A stretch of 64,000 nt of DNA from Deroplatys truncata (Eukaryota > Arthropoda > Insecta > Mantodea > Mantidae). Below, one piece after another: positions 1 through 11,234 of this stretch (position 1 is the first letter of the stretch; each line of letters starts with the position of its first letter). Made by a program: the position numbers and the translations under genes. Where the stretch lies: assembly GCA_030765065.1 (NCBI GenBank), contig CM060975.1, positions 260,719,816-260,783,815 on the forward strand. Reading direction: 5' to 3'. A model generated the notes under the pieces. The model was given only the letters and a program-made list of their open reading frames with translations, was not told the origin of the DNA and ran no database searches.

Positions 1-840
1 AATGAAGAAATAAACGTTTCCATATTACTTCCGTATTTCGTATGCAAAATAAGCATCACAATGACGTGCTGCTTTTGGATTCTATATCTTTTTAATGCCC
101 TTAAAATATTCTTGTAAAAATTATCTCTAAAAGCATCAGGGAGAGAAATAGATAGAGTATCTGAGAAAACAGATTTAACATGTTAAATCGCGGTTTCCAG
201 TACTTGATTTTAAAATGTATGTGCTGCCCACTGTATCAAAATCATGCAACATTTTATTATAGAAATGTTTAGAAATGTCAATCAAATAACTTGAATGAAT
301 GAGTTGATTTTTATTTATGGACCCTCCTTAACCCCATTCTATATCGGGCGTGAAAGACTGGAAATTTTGATCAGAAGCCTCAGGTTTGAGGTTCTTTTGT
401 GTGCCGTAAATCTACAATCCTGAACCACCAGCAATGTATGTGGAAAGGGATACATATTAATTTTATTCAATAAAGCCGAAATTAATTAATATCTTAGAAA
501 TGCGATTAAATATTGAAACTTTACCTCCTAACGTCTATGAAGGAACCTAAGTTTTTAATCCTTAATATATTTCACATCATTTCTCCCTCAAGATTTGTTT
601 TATCTCTCTTTCTGTTATTAAATCAGCTTGCAGTCTTTCCGAGTTAACACATTAAACGCTCGTTAAATGTATAGAACTGAAGGGGAAAATGTCCTGAATA
701 CAGGTAATATTTTGTATTTTGGTACGTAGAGATTTTTATAAAACCGTATGTAGCTGTTAACGTTTTAGTATTCAAAATTAGTTTAAAAACTGAAGAATGT
801 ATTTTATTCACGCCTTTTTTAACTGGAAAAAATCCTGTGT
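1..840. other. AT-rich non-coding stretch
   Basis: No coding region or RNA gene could be supported here. Apart from a truncated S1 SINE piece near 300-432, the stretch is AT-rich and lacks any open frame with recognisable protein motifs. It is probably old intergenic or intronic sequence. Confidence 0.5.
300..432 (-). repeat. S1 SINE, truncated copy
   Basis: The segment matches the tRNA-distal part of the S1 family seen at 1970, 19741, 21199 and 58773. Shared pieces are CCATTCTATAT, GCGTGAAAGAC, GGAAATTTTG and GCCGTAAATCTAC. The tRNA-like head is missing, so the copy stops inside the body. It reads in the minus sense, with its 3' end at the low coordinate, like most S1 copies here. Confidence 0.7.
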
Positions 841-848
841 TAGGCTCA

Positions 849-1390
849 CCTGACTTTCTCTGTCTATTCCTAACAAAATGTTTCTATAAAAACTTGTTCC
901 TCAATCTACATCATGCTAATTGAAATAAATATTTGCAGAAATTGTCTTATTGAAAATTTCCTTATAGGTGTGCTGGGATTAGGGGAATGCAGTAGGTTTT
1001 AAGCCATAGTCAAATCTTTTAACACCGGATCGCTATGTTATGACTTTGAAATTCCGTTCTGTTGGCACGCCAAGAGAATAAACGAATAACGATTTTCCCT
1101 TTAAGAAAAGTAAATATTTGAAAATTTAAACCAAAAACAAAGTATATATCAGAAGTAGTTAATTCCACAAAAGTTGTATTTGGCATTGATTGTGTGCTTT
1201 AATGAGATCCTCGTTTGTATGTAGTATAATGTTGTCCATCTCTTGCGGTTTACCTGTTCTGCAAAACTCATCCAAAATGAAGAGTACTTCATAGGCTATT
1301 CCCAGAAAATTCAATATACATTTCATTTGTCATGAAAATATCTTAGACATCTTACAAATGCAGTTAAATCAAAATGAAAGTTTATTCAAA
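849..1390 (+). repeat. Family H repeat, 5' part
   Basis: This is a diverged forward copy of the hairpin-ended family H. It carries the start block with CTTTCTCT, the AGTCAAAT block, and near 1300 the signature CCCAGAAAATTCA followed by CATTTGTCATGAAAATATCT. Similarity fades after about 1390, so the terminal hairpin is not attached. A detached hairpin end in the same orientation lies at 2690-2893. Confidence 0.6.
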
Positions 1391-1969
1391 AGTCATTGCT
1401 CAGTGCGGTGCAATATGCCAAATTCTTTAAGTTTTAAGATCATAACTATTAATACTCCTAATATATTTAGCATGAAAGAGCGTTTTACTTTTATCTTTAA
1501 ACTTTTATTTTTTTATTTAGGATTAAGAGTTTTCTTGTAAAGGTTAAAGTAAGTAAAATGTTGGAATATCAGTCATTTTCTTCATTCAAGTCATGATTAA
1601 GTGTGGGCTGTAGGGACAAATTAGAGTCTAGCATTCCTTATATGGTTATTTCTTTAGAGAAGACAAATCCCATCGTATAAAGACCTCCATAATACAAAGT
1701 AAGCGCGTAGTGCTATTCTTGAGATAATGGGGTTAAGCCGGAGGCTCTATTAGGTGGAATAGTGGAACTCGGTAAGCAACTAGACTTGGGCGTGGCGCCA
1801 TACTTCACATCTGTAGACAAAGGTAATTTCTCAACGTCATACAATCTTTCAACAATAAGTAAAATGGTTTGCTTACTATTTTCTTGTAACTTCTTACTCT
1901 TTAGTTGTATTAAATCCTCACTATTTTATAACCTCTGTGCTTTTATGAAAATTAAATTAAGTTAAATTA

Positions 1970-2250
1970 AATTGAGTTTTATTTGTGAACGCTCTTGAAC
2001 TCCTGTAGTCCTGAGCGTCCCATTCTATATTGAGCGTGAAAGACCGGAAATTTTGCTCAGAGACCTCTTTATCAGGCTTGAGATTCTTTTACGTGCAATA
2101 AATCTACGACACGTGACTATCGGCTTTACTTCCCTTCCGAAGGAAGTCGTGCAAAGGATTTTTACGCCCGACCATCGCCCTCCGCCGGGTTTAAATCTGC
2201 GACCTCAAGAACTAGAGGTAATCATTGCACCCCAGAGGACGACAATGTGT
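1970..2250 (-). repeat. S1 tRNA-derived SINE
   Basis: This is a near full-length S1 copy. Read on the minus strand it has a tRNA-like head (decayed B box near 2190-2200), the GAAGGAAG palindrome region and a tail ending AATAAAACTCAATTTAA-like. The same order of blocks recurs at 19741, 21199 and 58773. It has no protein-coding capacity. RNA polymerase III transcription of the family is inferred from its tRNA-like promoter. It abuts the M1 MITE at 2261. Confidence 0.75.
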
Positions 2251-2260
2251 GTGTTTTTAT

Positions 2261-2605
2261 GGGTGTACCGTTTAAGTTGATACTGTACAATGTCTCCAAA
2301 TTTTAGAAAGTAACATCTTTAATAAAGGTTTCTTGATATTATGAGGGAAGTAAATGTCATTAGTCGTGTTTTGTTTGGAGGTCGCTTTGATAGTCGTGTT
2401 AGGGTAAATTTCATTTTTTAAATAGAAACCTACGATTAGTCAAATCAAATTGACCCTAAAGTGACCATTACGACGTCCTTCAGATAAAACACGATTAATG
2501 GCATTTACTTTCCCCCTTATATCAAGCAAATTTTATTCAAGACATTTCTTTCTACAACGCTTAATTTTGATGATATTCTACAGTCTCAACTTAAATGGCC
2601 CACCT
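2261..2605. mobile_element. M1 MITE with ~150-bp inverted arms
   Basis: The first ~150 bp, starting GGGTGTACCGTTTAAGTTGA, reappear as reverse complement at the right end, which reads GGTGGGCCATTTAAGTTGA inward from 2604. The arms share successive blocks including TAGAAAG, TTGATAT and GTAAATG(T/C)CATTA(G/A)TCGTGTTTT. The whole unit is about 345 bp and non-coding. It is therefore a foldback or MITE-type non-autonomous DNA transposon. One arm is found again at 58528-58695, so the family is dispersed. No clear target duplication was seen. Confidence 0.75.
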
Positions 2606-2689
2606 TGTGTATGTGAGTAGCCTATCATCCCTGCTACGTCCCCAAATGCAATGTCCTACTCCTACACCTAGGGAGTTACTAAATGGTGA

Positions 2690-2893
2690 AAGCGCATTCT
2701 TTTTGTGTTTGAGTTATGAGGTTTATAGACACGCACACGCAGACACACGGGACGTTTTCTAAAAATGCTTCTTTGGATTCAAGGGGCCTCAAAACCTGTA
2801 ATTCCGGTGAAGTCTCGGCATCGAATTTTTGGGTGGAGCTTAATACTTCCTCTACTTACTGTAAGTACATAATAGAGAAGTAAAAATTGCAGT
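2690..2893 (+). repeat. Family H repeat, hairpin end
   Basis: The segment matches the end of forward family H copies: a CACACACA-like run, TTTTCTAAAAATGCTT, CCTCAAAAC, the ATCGAATTTTTGGGTGGA block, then the imperfect hairpin with CTTCCTCTACTTACT and its complement near 2845-2885. Confidence 0.75.
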
Positions 2894-3509
2894 GTTATTA
2901 AGCAGTGTTGTTGCATGTAGGGGGTCCCATCAGGCAACTTACTCATGAGGAAATAAATTATCTGATAAATACAGAAATTAATAACGGGTGTTTAAGATTT
3001 CGTTTAATAAAATTCTTATAAGTACATTAAAAACAGCATATTAATTGTGACTAAAGTCATCCATGGAATGGACAGAATTTTTCAATCTATGTTACTTTAA
3101 CTGTGGTCAACACATTTTCGTGTTTGGTTTTTATACTTGTTGACAATTTTTCAAACATATGCATCCAATATTATAGGATTTAGTCGGTCTAAGCTGAAGA
3201 TGAGAGAAACATGTCTATCGAAAGCGCTTCTCAGTTACCATCGAGCGCTCTGGGATGTGAATTAAAATATAACAACTCAACTTCAAATATCATAAGGATT
3301 CCTATTAACTACTTTGTTCTAAAGGCTTGATATTAATGTTATGTTTAGTCCTGGTGCTACAAGCATGAGTTTCATTGAACTTTTCTAGTGAATCTGTATA
3401 AGTAAAAGTAATTGTTTTAATTGTATGCTTATTTGAACTAAATATTCGGACCACCATTTAGAATTTGAAGCAGTAACTTCATGCTAGCAATTTGTTGACG
3501 TGTAACATG

Positions 3510-4045
3510 CATGAATTTATTTTGTTGTTTGCACAAGCTTCATCAACTTCATCAAGAAGACTTGCATTAGTCAATGGAGACAAACATGGAAAGCCACACC
3601 TAGAAGCAAGTTACACGATGTGTACATTTCCGAGTACAAATTTCAACACTATCATTTCAACCGCAAAGACCAAGTTGTATTAACTCGACTACGTATTGGA
3701 CATACTTCTATAACGCATCTCCTCAACCATAACCTTCCTCCTGTGTGAACTCTGCAGATCCAACCTCACAATTCATCATTTCGTTACGCTATGTACAGCA
3801 CAGAGAAAGACCTGACATCCCCAACAGCCTAACAAACGCCCTAAATTCAGTAGAACAAAGAACTTTAAACTTTATGAAAACGACAAAATTGTGTAACAAT
3901 GTATAGCGCACCTATCTAGAGAATTTAATGTTTATGTACTATTACTGTTTAAAATATTGTATTTTCTGTGTAATCATGTACTGTATTCTAAAGTAGTCGC
4001 GATGTGACTTTAAAAGTGAAGCGACAATAAAGAATATATTATTAT
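3510..4045 (+). pseudogene. LINE (I/Jockey-type) RNase H tail remnant
   Basis: Conceptual translation shows the C-terminal region typical of I/Jockey-type non-LTR retrotransposons: a tryptophan-rich lead (QWRQTWKA), then VVLTRLRIGHTSITHLL, then a shifted frame with LTIHHF and finally RPDIPNSLTNALNS. In intact relatives the middle segment carries a Cys/His cluster used by the RNase H-adjacent domain. Here it is split by stops and two frame changes. A short 3' UTR follows with CAATAAAG near 4027, which marks the LINE 3' end. All upstream parts (endonuclease, RT) are absent, so this is a typical 5'-truncated, dead copy. The family is confident; the clade is less so. Confidence 0.75.
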
Positions 4046-4799
4046 AAGAAAAAAGAAGATATGCGCGGACTGTTTCATAACTGTTGTTAAAAATTAAGAA
4101 ATGAGCGGTAAAAAGGAAACGAAGTAAAACATTTCCAGTAAAAATGGGTCCGGAGATTAATCTCTTACGAGGTAATGTCATATTGAGATGGTTTGGGGAC
4201 CGCTGAATACTAAGTTAATTCTTCATTTAACATGTTCATGCATACTGTACTGTACATTGTTTATTCGCAAATGTAGTTATTGTTCTACAAAATCGTGTGT
4301 ACTTCATTAATATTTCTCTGTTGCTTCAAAAATGAAATAAAAGAACCATACTCCAAAAGCTTGAATATAAAGTGGATTGCAAACTAACTCGTAGCTCGTA
4401 GAGATAATGCACATTTTCTAAGTTCAGACGTGCATGCATATCTACCTTAACGCTACCAACAAGAACAGGTGTTCAAAATACTGTCCAAGCATCATCCCAA
4501 ACCTTTAGTTGAGATATCAACCAAATGAAGTGTTGGAACCCATAGGGAATACCTATCTGATAAAGAATTCATTTGCGGATCAATTTTAATTGGGGTTTGT
4601 GTGGGTGTTGCTTTTTGAATTTGAATGCTGTGATTGGCTCGTGGTTAACAAATAAATTATCACTGCTTTGTTGGAATTAGTGGACCTCAAGCAGCAAACA
4701 AATTGCTTTGTCTTCTAACCGATTAATTTCCGGACGTATGTTTATTGGAAAATTTTGCTTGTTTTCATTTTTACTCCTCACCCCAGCATTTTGAACCAT

Positions 4800-4806
4800 C
4801 ACTTTT

Positions 4807-4855
<49 letters not shown>

Positions 4856-5150
4856 CAACTTACTATCCATGTAGAGCTCGGTTAAAGGACTCGATTTATG
4901 TTAAGCTATTTTTCGAGATATTGTTATTGGTTTGAATTCTCCAATACTTCATACATTTGTAAATGTTAAGTCTCGATGTTATTTCTCGTAACATTATACA
5001 AAAAGTTGAATTTCAAACCAGCATATAGAGAACCTCATTTTAAACATTTGACTATCGTTTCAGCCTTCTTATTCCCCTTATTTGTACATTAAATGTGAAC
5101 TCACTTCTCTAAACTTTATTTAATTAATATGAAATAACGTGAATAATAAA
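4800..5150 (-). repeat. Family H repeat fragment with (GA)n
   Basis: This is a decayed reverse copy. After a (GA)n tract at 4807-4855 it has the TGTAGAGCTCG, CGAGATATTG, TTTGACTATCG and TTCCCCTT blocks in the order seen in the good copies at 40612 and 61760. Confidence 0.55.
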
Positions 5151-5211
5151 CTTTACTAAAAATAACTTGTGTACAAATTATTAAAATAGGTGTAACTCTT
5201 AGGGGAAGTCG

Positions 5212-5530
5212 TGTGAATGTAGAATATCAAGGCGGATTCAATCCCAGGGACCCTCATGTGGTATTTGTGGTGGATGAAGCGGCGTCTGGGAGGGTTTTCT
5301 CCGGGTTCCGATTTCCCCCACCGTTAATTCTACCAATTGTTCCATTGTCACTTTTCCTTTTATCCATTTCACCTTCATTTCATATCGTCTTCCCTCACTC
5401 TCATACGCGGCTATAGGCCGATCGCCCGTTCTGGGTTCTTCATTCTGTGATTCCATGTTCGTTTTCTCCTCTATAGGCCTCTGGCCCTAGGCACGGTTGT
5501 AAATTCTAGGGGTGTAAGTCCTACATACAG
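5212..5530 (+). repeat. S2 tRNA-derived repeat, damaged head
   Basis: A B-box-like GGATTCAATCCC near 5234 is followed by a body with GGGTTTTCTCCGGGTTCC and a TTCATTT...CTTCCCTCACTCTCAT segment. The same body features occur in the S2 copies at 15851, 46700 and 59281. The A-box half of the tRNA-like head is not recognisable. The open frames on both strands here are by-products of the locally higher GC content. Confidence 0.55.
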
Positions 5531-5539
5531 GAGGGTAAG

Positions 5540-6850
5540 CCAACTAAGTAAGTTAAAAGTAACTCGCTTAAGTTTGAGTGTATGGAAAAAAATGGAATTT
5601 ACATAAATTTAGAAGTAATAGCAGTTCGTTTAGTAATTTAATTTCCCTGTCCTTCAAAACATCAAAACTTATAGTAGTAAAAATAATTAACGACAAAAAG
5701 ATCACACAATAAAAAATCTATAAAATCAATGAGCTGAAGAATTTGGAACAAACTGACTAACATAAGGATAAAACTGCCATAACTGCTAAACTGTATGACA
5801 CACAGACATGAAAAAATACGGAAATGATACAATTGAATATTCCAATAAGACTGCAAAATTATTATTATTTTTGGTAGTTTAAAAATAAAAGTATAATTCC
5901 TCCTTGTGCTGAAAAGAGTCCTTAAACACAACTGTACTGTAACAGGAAATTCAAATTTAAAATTTCTATCCCCTTATGAATTATCACCTTTTAATTCTTT
6001 AGCAGATATGGTGTAACCTAGAGAATTAGAAGGAAATATTCCTTGTATTTGGGGAAAGCACGTCAATATTATACAGAGAACCTCGATGGCCTCACAGGCT
6101 TGGTGATAAATTTATTGGTAAGCGGTTAGTAAACAATAATGCCAACAGAGTCAATATCTACACGGATAACTAATACCAACAAGTGATTTAGATGTAGATA
6201 CTCGATTTATCGTATCAATTGCATCCCAAATGTGCCGTGTTTACTACGAAACACTGTGCGATAGTTAAATCATCTGTGTCCGACAAAATTAGGTTAATTG
6301 TTTGGACGTGCTCCGTGCGCTAACAAATGACGCACCTGAATCCCCTCCCCCTTTGTTGTTTCTCGAGTATTCCTATTCAACACGCTCTTTGTATAACAGC
6401 TCATTCACTGCATGCGGTTGTTAGCGAGATTTTTGGGTTATGTGGGTAGTGCTTGATAATAGCTCTTCTGGCATTACTACAATTTTTAACTCCCGGGAAA
6501 ACGAAAAGTTCTATTTCTGTGGTGGAATGAAGCTTCAGTGTACTAATATTATTTACATACAGACTGGGTGTTGGGCTAGTTAATATTTAAAAATAATTTT
6601 GCTACGCCGAATAAAATGTAACGATAACCTTTGTATTAATTTAAATTTCTGATCCATCATAACGTCAGTTTAACAGAATCATTGAAAATAAGAGTAATGT
6701 TACTATTATTGTAAAGTATTTTTTTTAAAAAAAGTCTTGAAAGAAAAGAATTACGAAACTAAAACTCTATACAGAATTTGTACTTTAGCAAATACACTAT
6801 TGTATATGTATTTAGGGAGTCAAATGATGATTTACCGTGTATACACATAA
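5540..6850. other. AT-rich non-coding stretch
   Basis: No coding region, RNA gene or element boundary could be supported. An 89-codon minus-strand frame at 5662-5931 is low-complexity and F/I/Y-rich, as expected by chance in AT-rich DNA. Confidence 0.45.
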
Positions 6851-6854
6851 CATA

Positions 6855-7990
6855 TAGGGTGTCCCATAATGAACGCAGTTACTGTTTCAGTAATAAAATA
6901 CGTGAATTGTTTGAAAATTGTTGATATTATTAAGTCAATATTGAGTTCAAACACTACTATTAAACATGAACAAAAACATCGGGAAATCGTCCTCGTGGCT
7001 TCTTTGACACATCTTCATTTACTCTGTTGGCAAAATTTTCAACAACTTCAGAGCAAAGTTTTAGCTACATTTCACCCATGGCACGTGCAACTTCTGCCTT
7101 ACGTTGAGGGATGGATCGTGAATTGTCCACAAAAAAGATTTTACATATCGCATTAAAATAGGCACGTGATTCAAACCATACGATCTCAGCGACCAATTCT
7201 GATAGCGTTGCCAGAGATGGGCGGGAAATCTTTCTCTCCGTATTCTTGTGGTTTCTTTGACGGCAATGTGTCAGGTCGTCCCGTCCAGCTGGGATCACGT
7301 ATCTTCCACATTCAATTCTTGCAAATGTTGCATAGAAACTGTCTTATGTCGTGTAAGCACCATTCACTGTCGCTGCTTTTCCAGTCTCGTCTTCAAAAAC
7401 GTATGGCCCAACCACTCCGCTAGCTCATAAGCCCGTTCTGGACACAGCGATTTCTCATAGATATACCATGATTCCGCGACCTAAATCCGGCAACTTTGTT
7501 CGTTCACATGATCATTAATTTGAAATGTATATCACTGAAACTTATTTTCTTATGTGAATCACTATCCGATTCTTGTTTTCTTGTTTTTCCAATCGTAAAT
7601 GTTCAACACCGTTAACGATGTGTTGTCTTTAGCTTTTGTCTTAAATTGGATCTTTAAGGTATGTAAATGCAGATTCTTTGTTAGAATTCCCTAAAAACTG
7701 ATCTTGCAATGGTAAATTGATAATAACTGTGGCAAGTTGACTTCATCAGTCTCGTAAAATCGCTCTGTCTGGCCAAGAACATCATTCTCTACCGATCGAC
7801 GAGGATGTTCAGGAGATTTCATGTTCTCTGTCCATTCCGTATATTTAAATTCCCTTATCAGTCTCTGCACTGTGGACACGTTAAGCACATTTCGTCTGCC
7901 AAAAACTACACTAGGTCTTTGAAGGTTCTCAAAACAACATTCACTTTACTTTAAATTCAATTTCAGAATTGGAACGGGCTGATCCATCAT
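6855..7990 (-). pseudogene. IS630/mariner-type transposase remnant
   Basis: On the minus strand the N-terminal part (about 7888 down to 7700) shows a helix-turn-helix-like stretch, STVQRLIREFKYTEWTEN followed by KSPEHPR. Further down come a first-Asp region with FSD, then GVVGPYVFEDETG, then QLDGTT with HIAVKETTR (the second catalytic Asp context). A C-terminal piece ends KKPRGRFPDVFVHV at a stop near 6980. This order matches the DDE_3/IS630-type transposases common in insects. Multiple frameshifts and stops break it, and the DLTPLD-type third-acid region is not intact. The sequence ATAGGGTGTCCCATAATG at 6855 looks like the element's terminal repeat. No partner end was found near 8 kb. Confidence 0.75.
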
Positions 7991-7999
7991 ATATCACTC

Positions 8000-8580
8000 C
8001 ATTTTAGCTGATGACAATACAAAAAAGACAGTCGCTAATCGTAATACAAACGGAAGACAATGTTAAACTTCATTGTTGTTCATTTATTTTATAATGTTAA
8101 GCATTCCGAAATGTTGCTAAATAAATAAGTAAATAAATAAACAATCTTCCTTCCTGAATGAGTACTTTACCGTTGATGCTGTCACCTTAACTTTTAAGTT
8201 GTGTTATATTTCTCTTGTGGTCTTAAATTGTTTCCTAATTATATCTGGAAGGTTATCCAATTTACCTTTCCTCAAACAAAAAATTGTGTCCCTTAGTTTT
8301 ATCGCTAAATCTGTAGGTAATACTCTGTGGAAATTACAATGCCATTGTAGGTGTAGTGTTAACTCCCTCTTAAACCTAACATCTTTCGTTGTGTTTTTAG
8401 TGAGGTTTTAATGTCTAAGTTATTCATTCGAAAAGCCTATACTCCTGCTCCATATTGTGACGTATTAATAGCTATTACCATGCCAAACACATGATTGCGT
8501 CGCATTGGGGACAACATTGTTGGTGTAATTTTAGTATTTCTTTCGGCTTTGGGTTTGAAGTTCCGTTTGGCATGACAACT
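8000..8580. other. Non-coding stretch
   Basis: Nothing codable is recognised. ATGCCAAAC near 8480 and GTTTGGCAT near 8567 form a short inverted pair that could belong to a small foldback element, but nine-base arms are weak evidence. Confidence 0.3.
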
Positions 8581-9320
8581 CACCACCTCTAGCGGGCGAG
8601 CCTAGCCAGAGGTAGAGAGAAAGAGAGAGAGAGAGAGAATAGTTTTAGCGTTACTTTTCTTTGTTTGTGCGAGTCGTCAGTCTAGTTTGTCTAGTCTGGG
8701 AGTTTGTGTAAAGGGTGTAGATGTAGAGCGTGTGTGAGGCATCTTCTTTCTTTATCTCTCTTGTGTGCGATGGAGGGAAACCATTTTTTTATTGAATAAA
8801 CCACAGGTAATGTGAATAATGTGAAATTTGTGTATTTTGTTATAAAAAACCACGCCTTCATCTGAATGTGAAAACAAGGTCCTGGTCCTCTCGCTGTATC
8901 CGTAGCTACGTTTTCCCATGTGCATGTTGGGGTGATTAAAATGTAATACTTTGCTGGAAACCTTTTGGCCCTCACCATAGTATTAACATTTTATAATAAT
9001 AGCTACAAATATTATGGTATGTAATAATCCTGGTGAATGATAATTTGAAATTACGCTCAATAATTCTGGCTAATTTCATCATTATAGTTTCATTTAATTT
9101 GTATTCAGGGTGTTTTTTAAAATTCAAAAATTTTTGAAGCTTTTTGAAGCTTTCTTCTGTCTTCTAATTTGTGATTATTAAATATAATAAATTGGTCGCT
9201 TATCCGTTTTCTCTTTAAGATGTAAGGTTACTTTACGGGGTTGAGGAACCAAGCTTAATGCCCCATGATAAAAACGAGTTCAATGAGTTCAGGATTTATA
9301 TAGCATTTACAGAATTCGGC
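8580..9320. other. Unassigned stretch with (GA)n and CpG-containing start
   Basis: A short CpG-richer part (8580-8780) contains a (GA)n run near 8617 and TCGTCAGTCTAG near 8674, which resembles an arthropod initiator (TCAGT). The rest is AT-rich. It lies just beyond the 3' side of the gypsy pol remnant, where a 3' LTR would be expected, but I find no match to the candidate 5' LTR at 13946-14501. Confidence 0.3.
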
Positions 9321-9334
9321 GACGGAAAGCGCAA

Positions 9335-9800
9335 TTAGGAAGCGTGAGCCGTTGTAATCTTTCCCGACATACAAAGTTGTATACGAAAGGTAACTTCATT
9401 AACAATAGTCACAATGCGATACACACTTATATGGCGGGATGATAATTTGTGAATGAAATGTTCAGAGGCGCGACTCAGCGGATGGTTTTGTAATAAAATT
9501 AAAACTCCTACACAAAACGTAAGTGGAATCCACCTATCATTATAACGCATCTCTCTTTGTTGGCGCTCTAAATAGTGACGCTGAAAAGTCGTCTGCCACA
9601 AATCTCTCACTGAATTTAAATCTGGCTGGTCAGATCATGCTGATGATCTGGCAAAAGATCATGAAGATTCCATGTGTTTACCAAAAGACACTCGGGAAAA
9701 ATCGGAACATTAAGTGAAAGGCAGTCTAGTTGTGAGGTTCATGTACCGCCAAGTTAAAGGAAAGCTGAAAGGGAGCTAAACGTGCGTCCCAACTACGATG
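9335..9800 (-). pseudogene. gypsy integrase C-terminal module
   Basis: Translation on the minus strand gives REMRYNDRW, a GVLILLQNHPLSRASEHF stretch and KLSSRHISVYRI. This is the C-terminal integrase module that follows the catalytic core in many Ty3/gypsy elements (a basic YD.R segment, then a VGDLVLL-like strand, then a KLSPR-type motif). Upstream (9800 to 9610) the frame shifts several times: SWDARLAPFQLSFNLAVHEP and LWNLHDLLPDHQHDLTSQ can be read in alternating frames. In intact elements this module contacts host DNA or chromatin; here it cannot be expressed. It directly continues the core domain and ends near 9330. Confidence 0.7.
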
Positions 9801-9801
9801 A

Positions 9802-10235
9802 TCATCCGCTTGAAAAGCAATTAAGACTTTTTAAATCGCGATTGACGCTCTCAGCAAGAGAGGGGCGCGGATAATATGGGAACATATGTACAAATTTAAC
9901 ACCATGCTCAAATAAAAGGGTGCGAAACAGTGTGGCCTTAAAATAAGCATTATCGGAAACGATTATCAGTGGAAATCCGAAGGATGCAGAAATTGTCGAC
10001 AATACATTGATGGTAGCCTGGAAGCTCTAACCGGCGCCAACCAAATAAATTTTGTAAAGACATCTGTCAAAACACAACGATACACGTTTCCTCTTAAAGA
10101 ACGCGGACATGGGCCCACAAAATCTAAACCCAAAGGCTCCATAGGATAAGTAGCCAAATGAGAGCTAAGTAATCCAGAACACGTAGCTAGAGGTGGCTTA
10201 GACAAGTCTCCGGATAAAACCTGAAATGTCTTCAT
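9802..10235 (-). pseudogene. gypsy integrase catalytic core (rve)
   Basis: This is the DDE integrase core, which joins the LTR DNA ends to target DNA in active elements. All three catalytic acids can still be read. The first Asp is in PLGLDFVGP (codon 10122-10124), the second in IIVSDNAYF (codon 9952-9954) and the Glu in LAESVNRD (codon 9850-9852). They lie in two different frames that overlap near 9966-10002, so at least one frameshift separates the first Asp from the second. The start codons of the open stretches are internal methionines, not real starts. Confidence 0.85.
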
Positions 10236-10340
10236 ACATATGTTGCCATACGAAATAATTGCGAATACGGGATTTCGTCTTAAAAACCCCTAGATGCGCG
10301 CCAAAGTGAGCAGAATGAAAACATTGACGCACAATACGTA
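10198..10340 (-). pseudogene. gypsy integrase HHCC zinc-binding region
   Basis: The translation FHSAHFGAHLGVFKTK followed by WQHMYEDI matches the two-histidine half of the integrase N-terminal zinc domain. The expected Cys-x2-Cys is read as GDLS in the shifted frame, so both cysteines appear substituted and metal binding would be lost. The frame then changes into the catalytic core. Confidence 0.7.
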
Positions 10341-10599
10341 TCAAAGCGCGAGGCAAATAGATTGCGCAAGACACGAGAGTTTGGTCAAAGCGCAAGCAAC
10401 ATATCATTGCGTAAAACATATTCCGTAGGAACATTTCCCTAAGAGGCCGCCTGCCATATAGAACCCAAAACTGGATCACTACGTTGATGTTCTGGCAATG
10501 AGGTAAAAACCTCAGGAAAATCTCGAGAAAGTATATTGAGCAAAGCAAGTTGCGGCAATACCGATGCTGGAGATGACTCCGGTTGAAACAAACGCGAAA

Positions 10600-11105
10600 G
10601 GGCTGACACAATTGTTAGCTCCTCTTATGTAACGAACAGTAAATGGAAATGCACTAAGTGGCACACCCCAACGAGCTAACTTTCTTCTTTGATGGCGATG
10701 TGAGAGGATCCAGGTAATAGGCTATCACACTCCAACTCCAATGAACAGTGTTCATAAACGACTTAAACTTTTGCAAGCCACCAAAACTGTCAAAACTTCA
10801 AGTTCGTGCACTGATAATCTGCGCTCCTGTTCGGAGAAAACACGAGAAAAATATGCAATAGGTCTATGACCCTGAGGAGATTGCTCAAAAGGACCGCCGA
10901 AAGTTCAACTGAAGACGCGTCCGTTTGCAAAGTCCGGTATTGCCAACCCTGGTGGATTCGTTAAGGCAATCTTAAGATATTCAAAAGCTAGTTGCTGCGC
11001 TGAGGACCAACGTAAACGAGCTCTCTTACGACGTAAGGCATATAGAGGTTCCGCAATAATTGCTAAATTCGAAATGAATTTATCAAAAAAGGAAACAATT
11101 CCCAA
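10600..11105 (-). pseudogene. gypsy RNase H domain and RT connection
   Basis: The connection segment reads FFDKFISNLAIIAEPLYAL and ends at IPDF (11105 to about 10930). RNase H then continues in a second frame with QTDASSVELSAVL (the first catalytic Asp) and in a third with GHRPIAYFSRVFSEQERR followed by HELEVLTVLVACK (the catalytic Glu). A late segment has LSHRHQRRKLARWGV and FTVRYIRGANN. RNase H degrades the RNA template during reverse transcription. At least three frame changes and in-frame stops occur within about 350 bp. Confidence 0.8.
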
Positions 11106-11234
11106 AAGAAAAAACGTTCTCGCAAAGAAGTAGGCACAAGAAAATTAAATTACGCACCGCCAACGTCCGATCCGGATTAATTAAGAGAAATCAAATATCG
11201 GAAGAATGAAATTTGGCCAACCGCAAAGATTACT

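Noticed and set aside
7166-7430. Plus-strand frames of 85 and 60 codons
   Set aside because: They are antisense shadows of the decayed IS630-type transposase on the minus strand.
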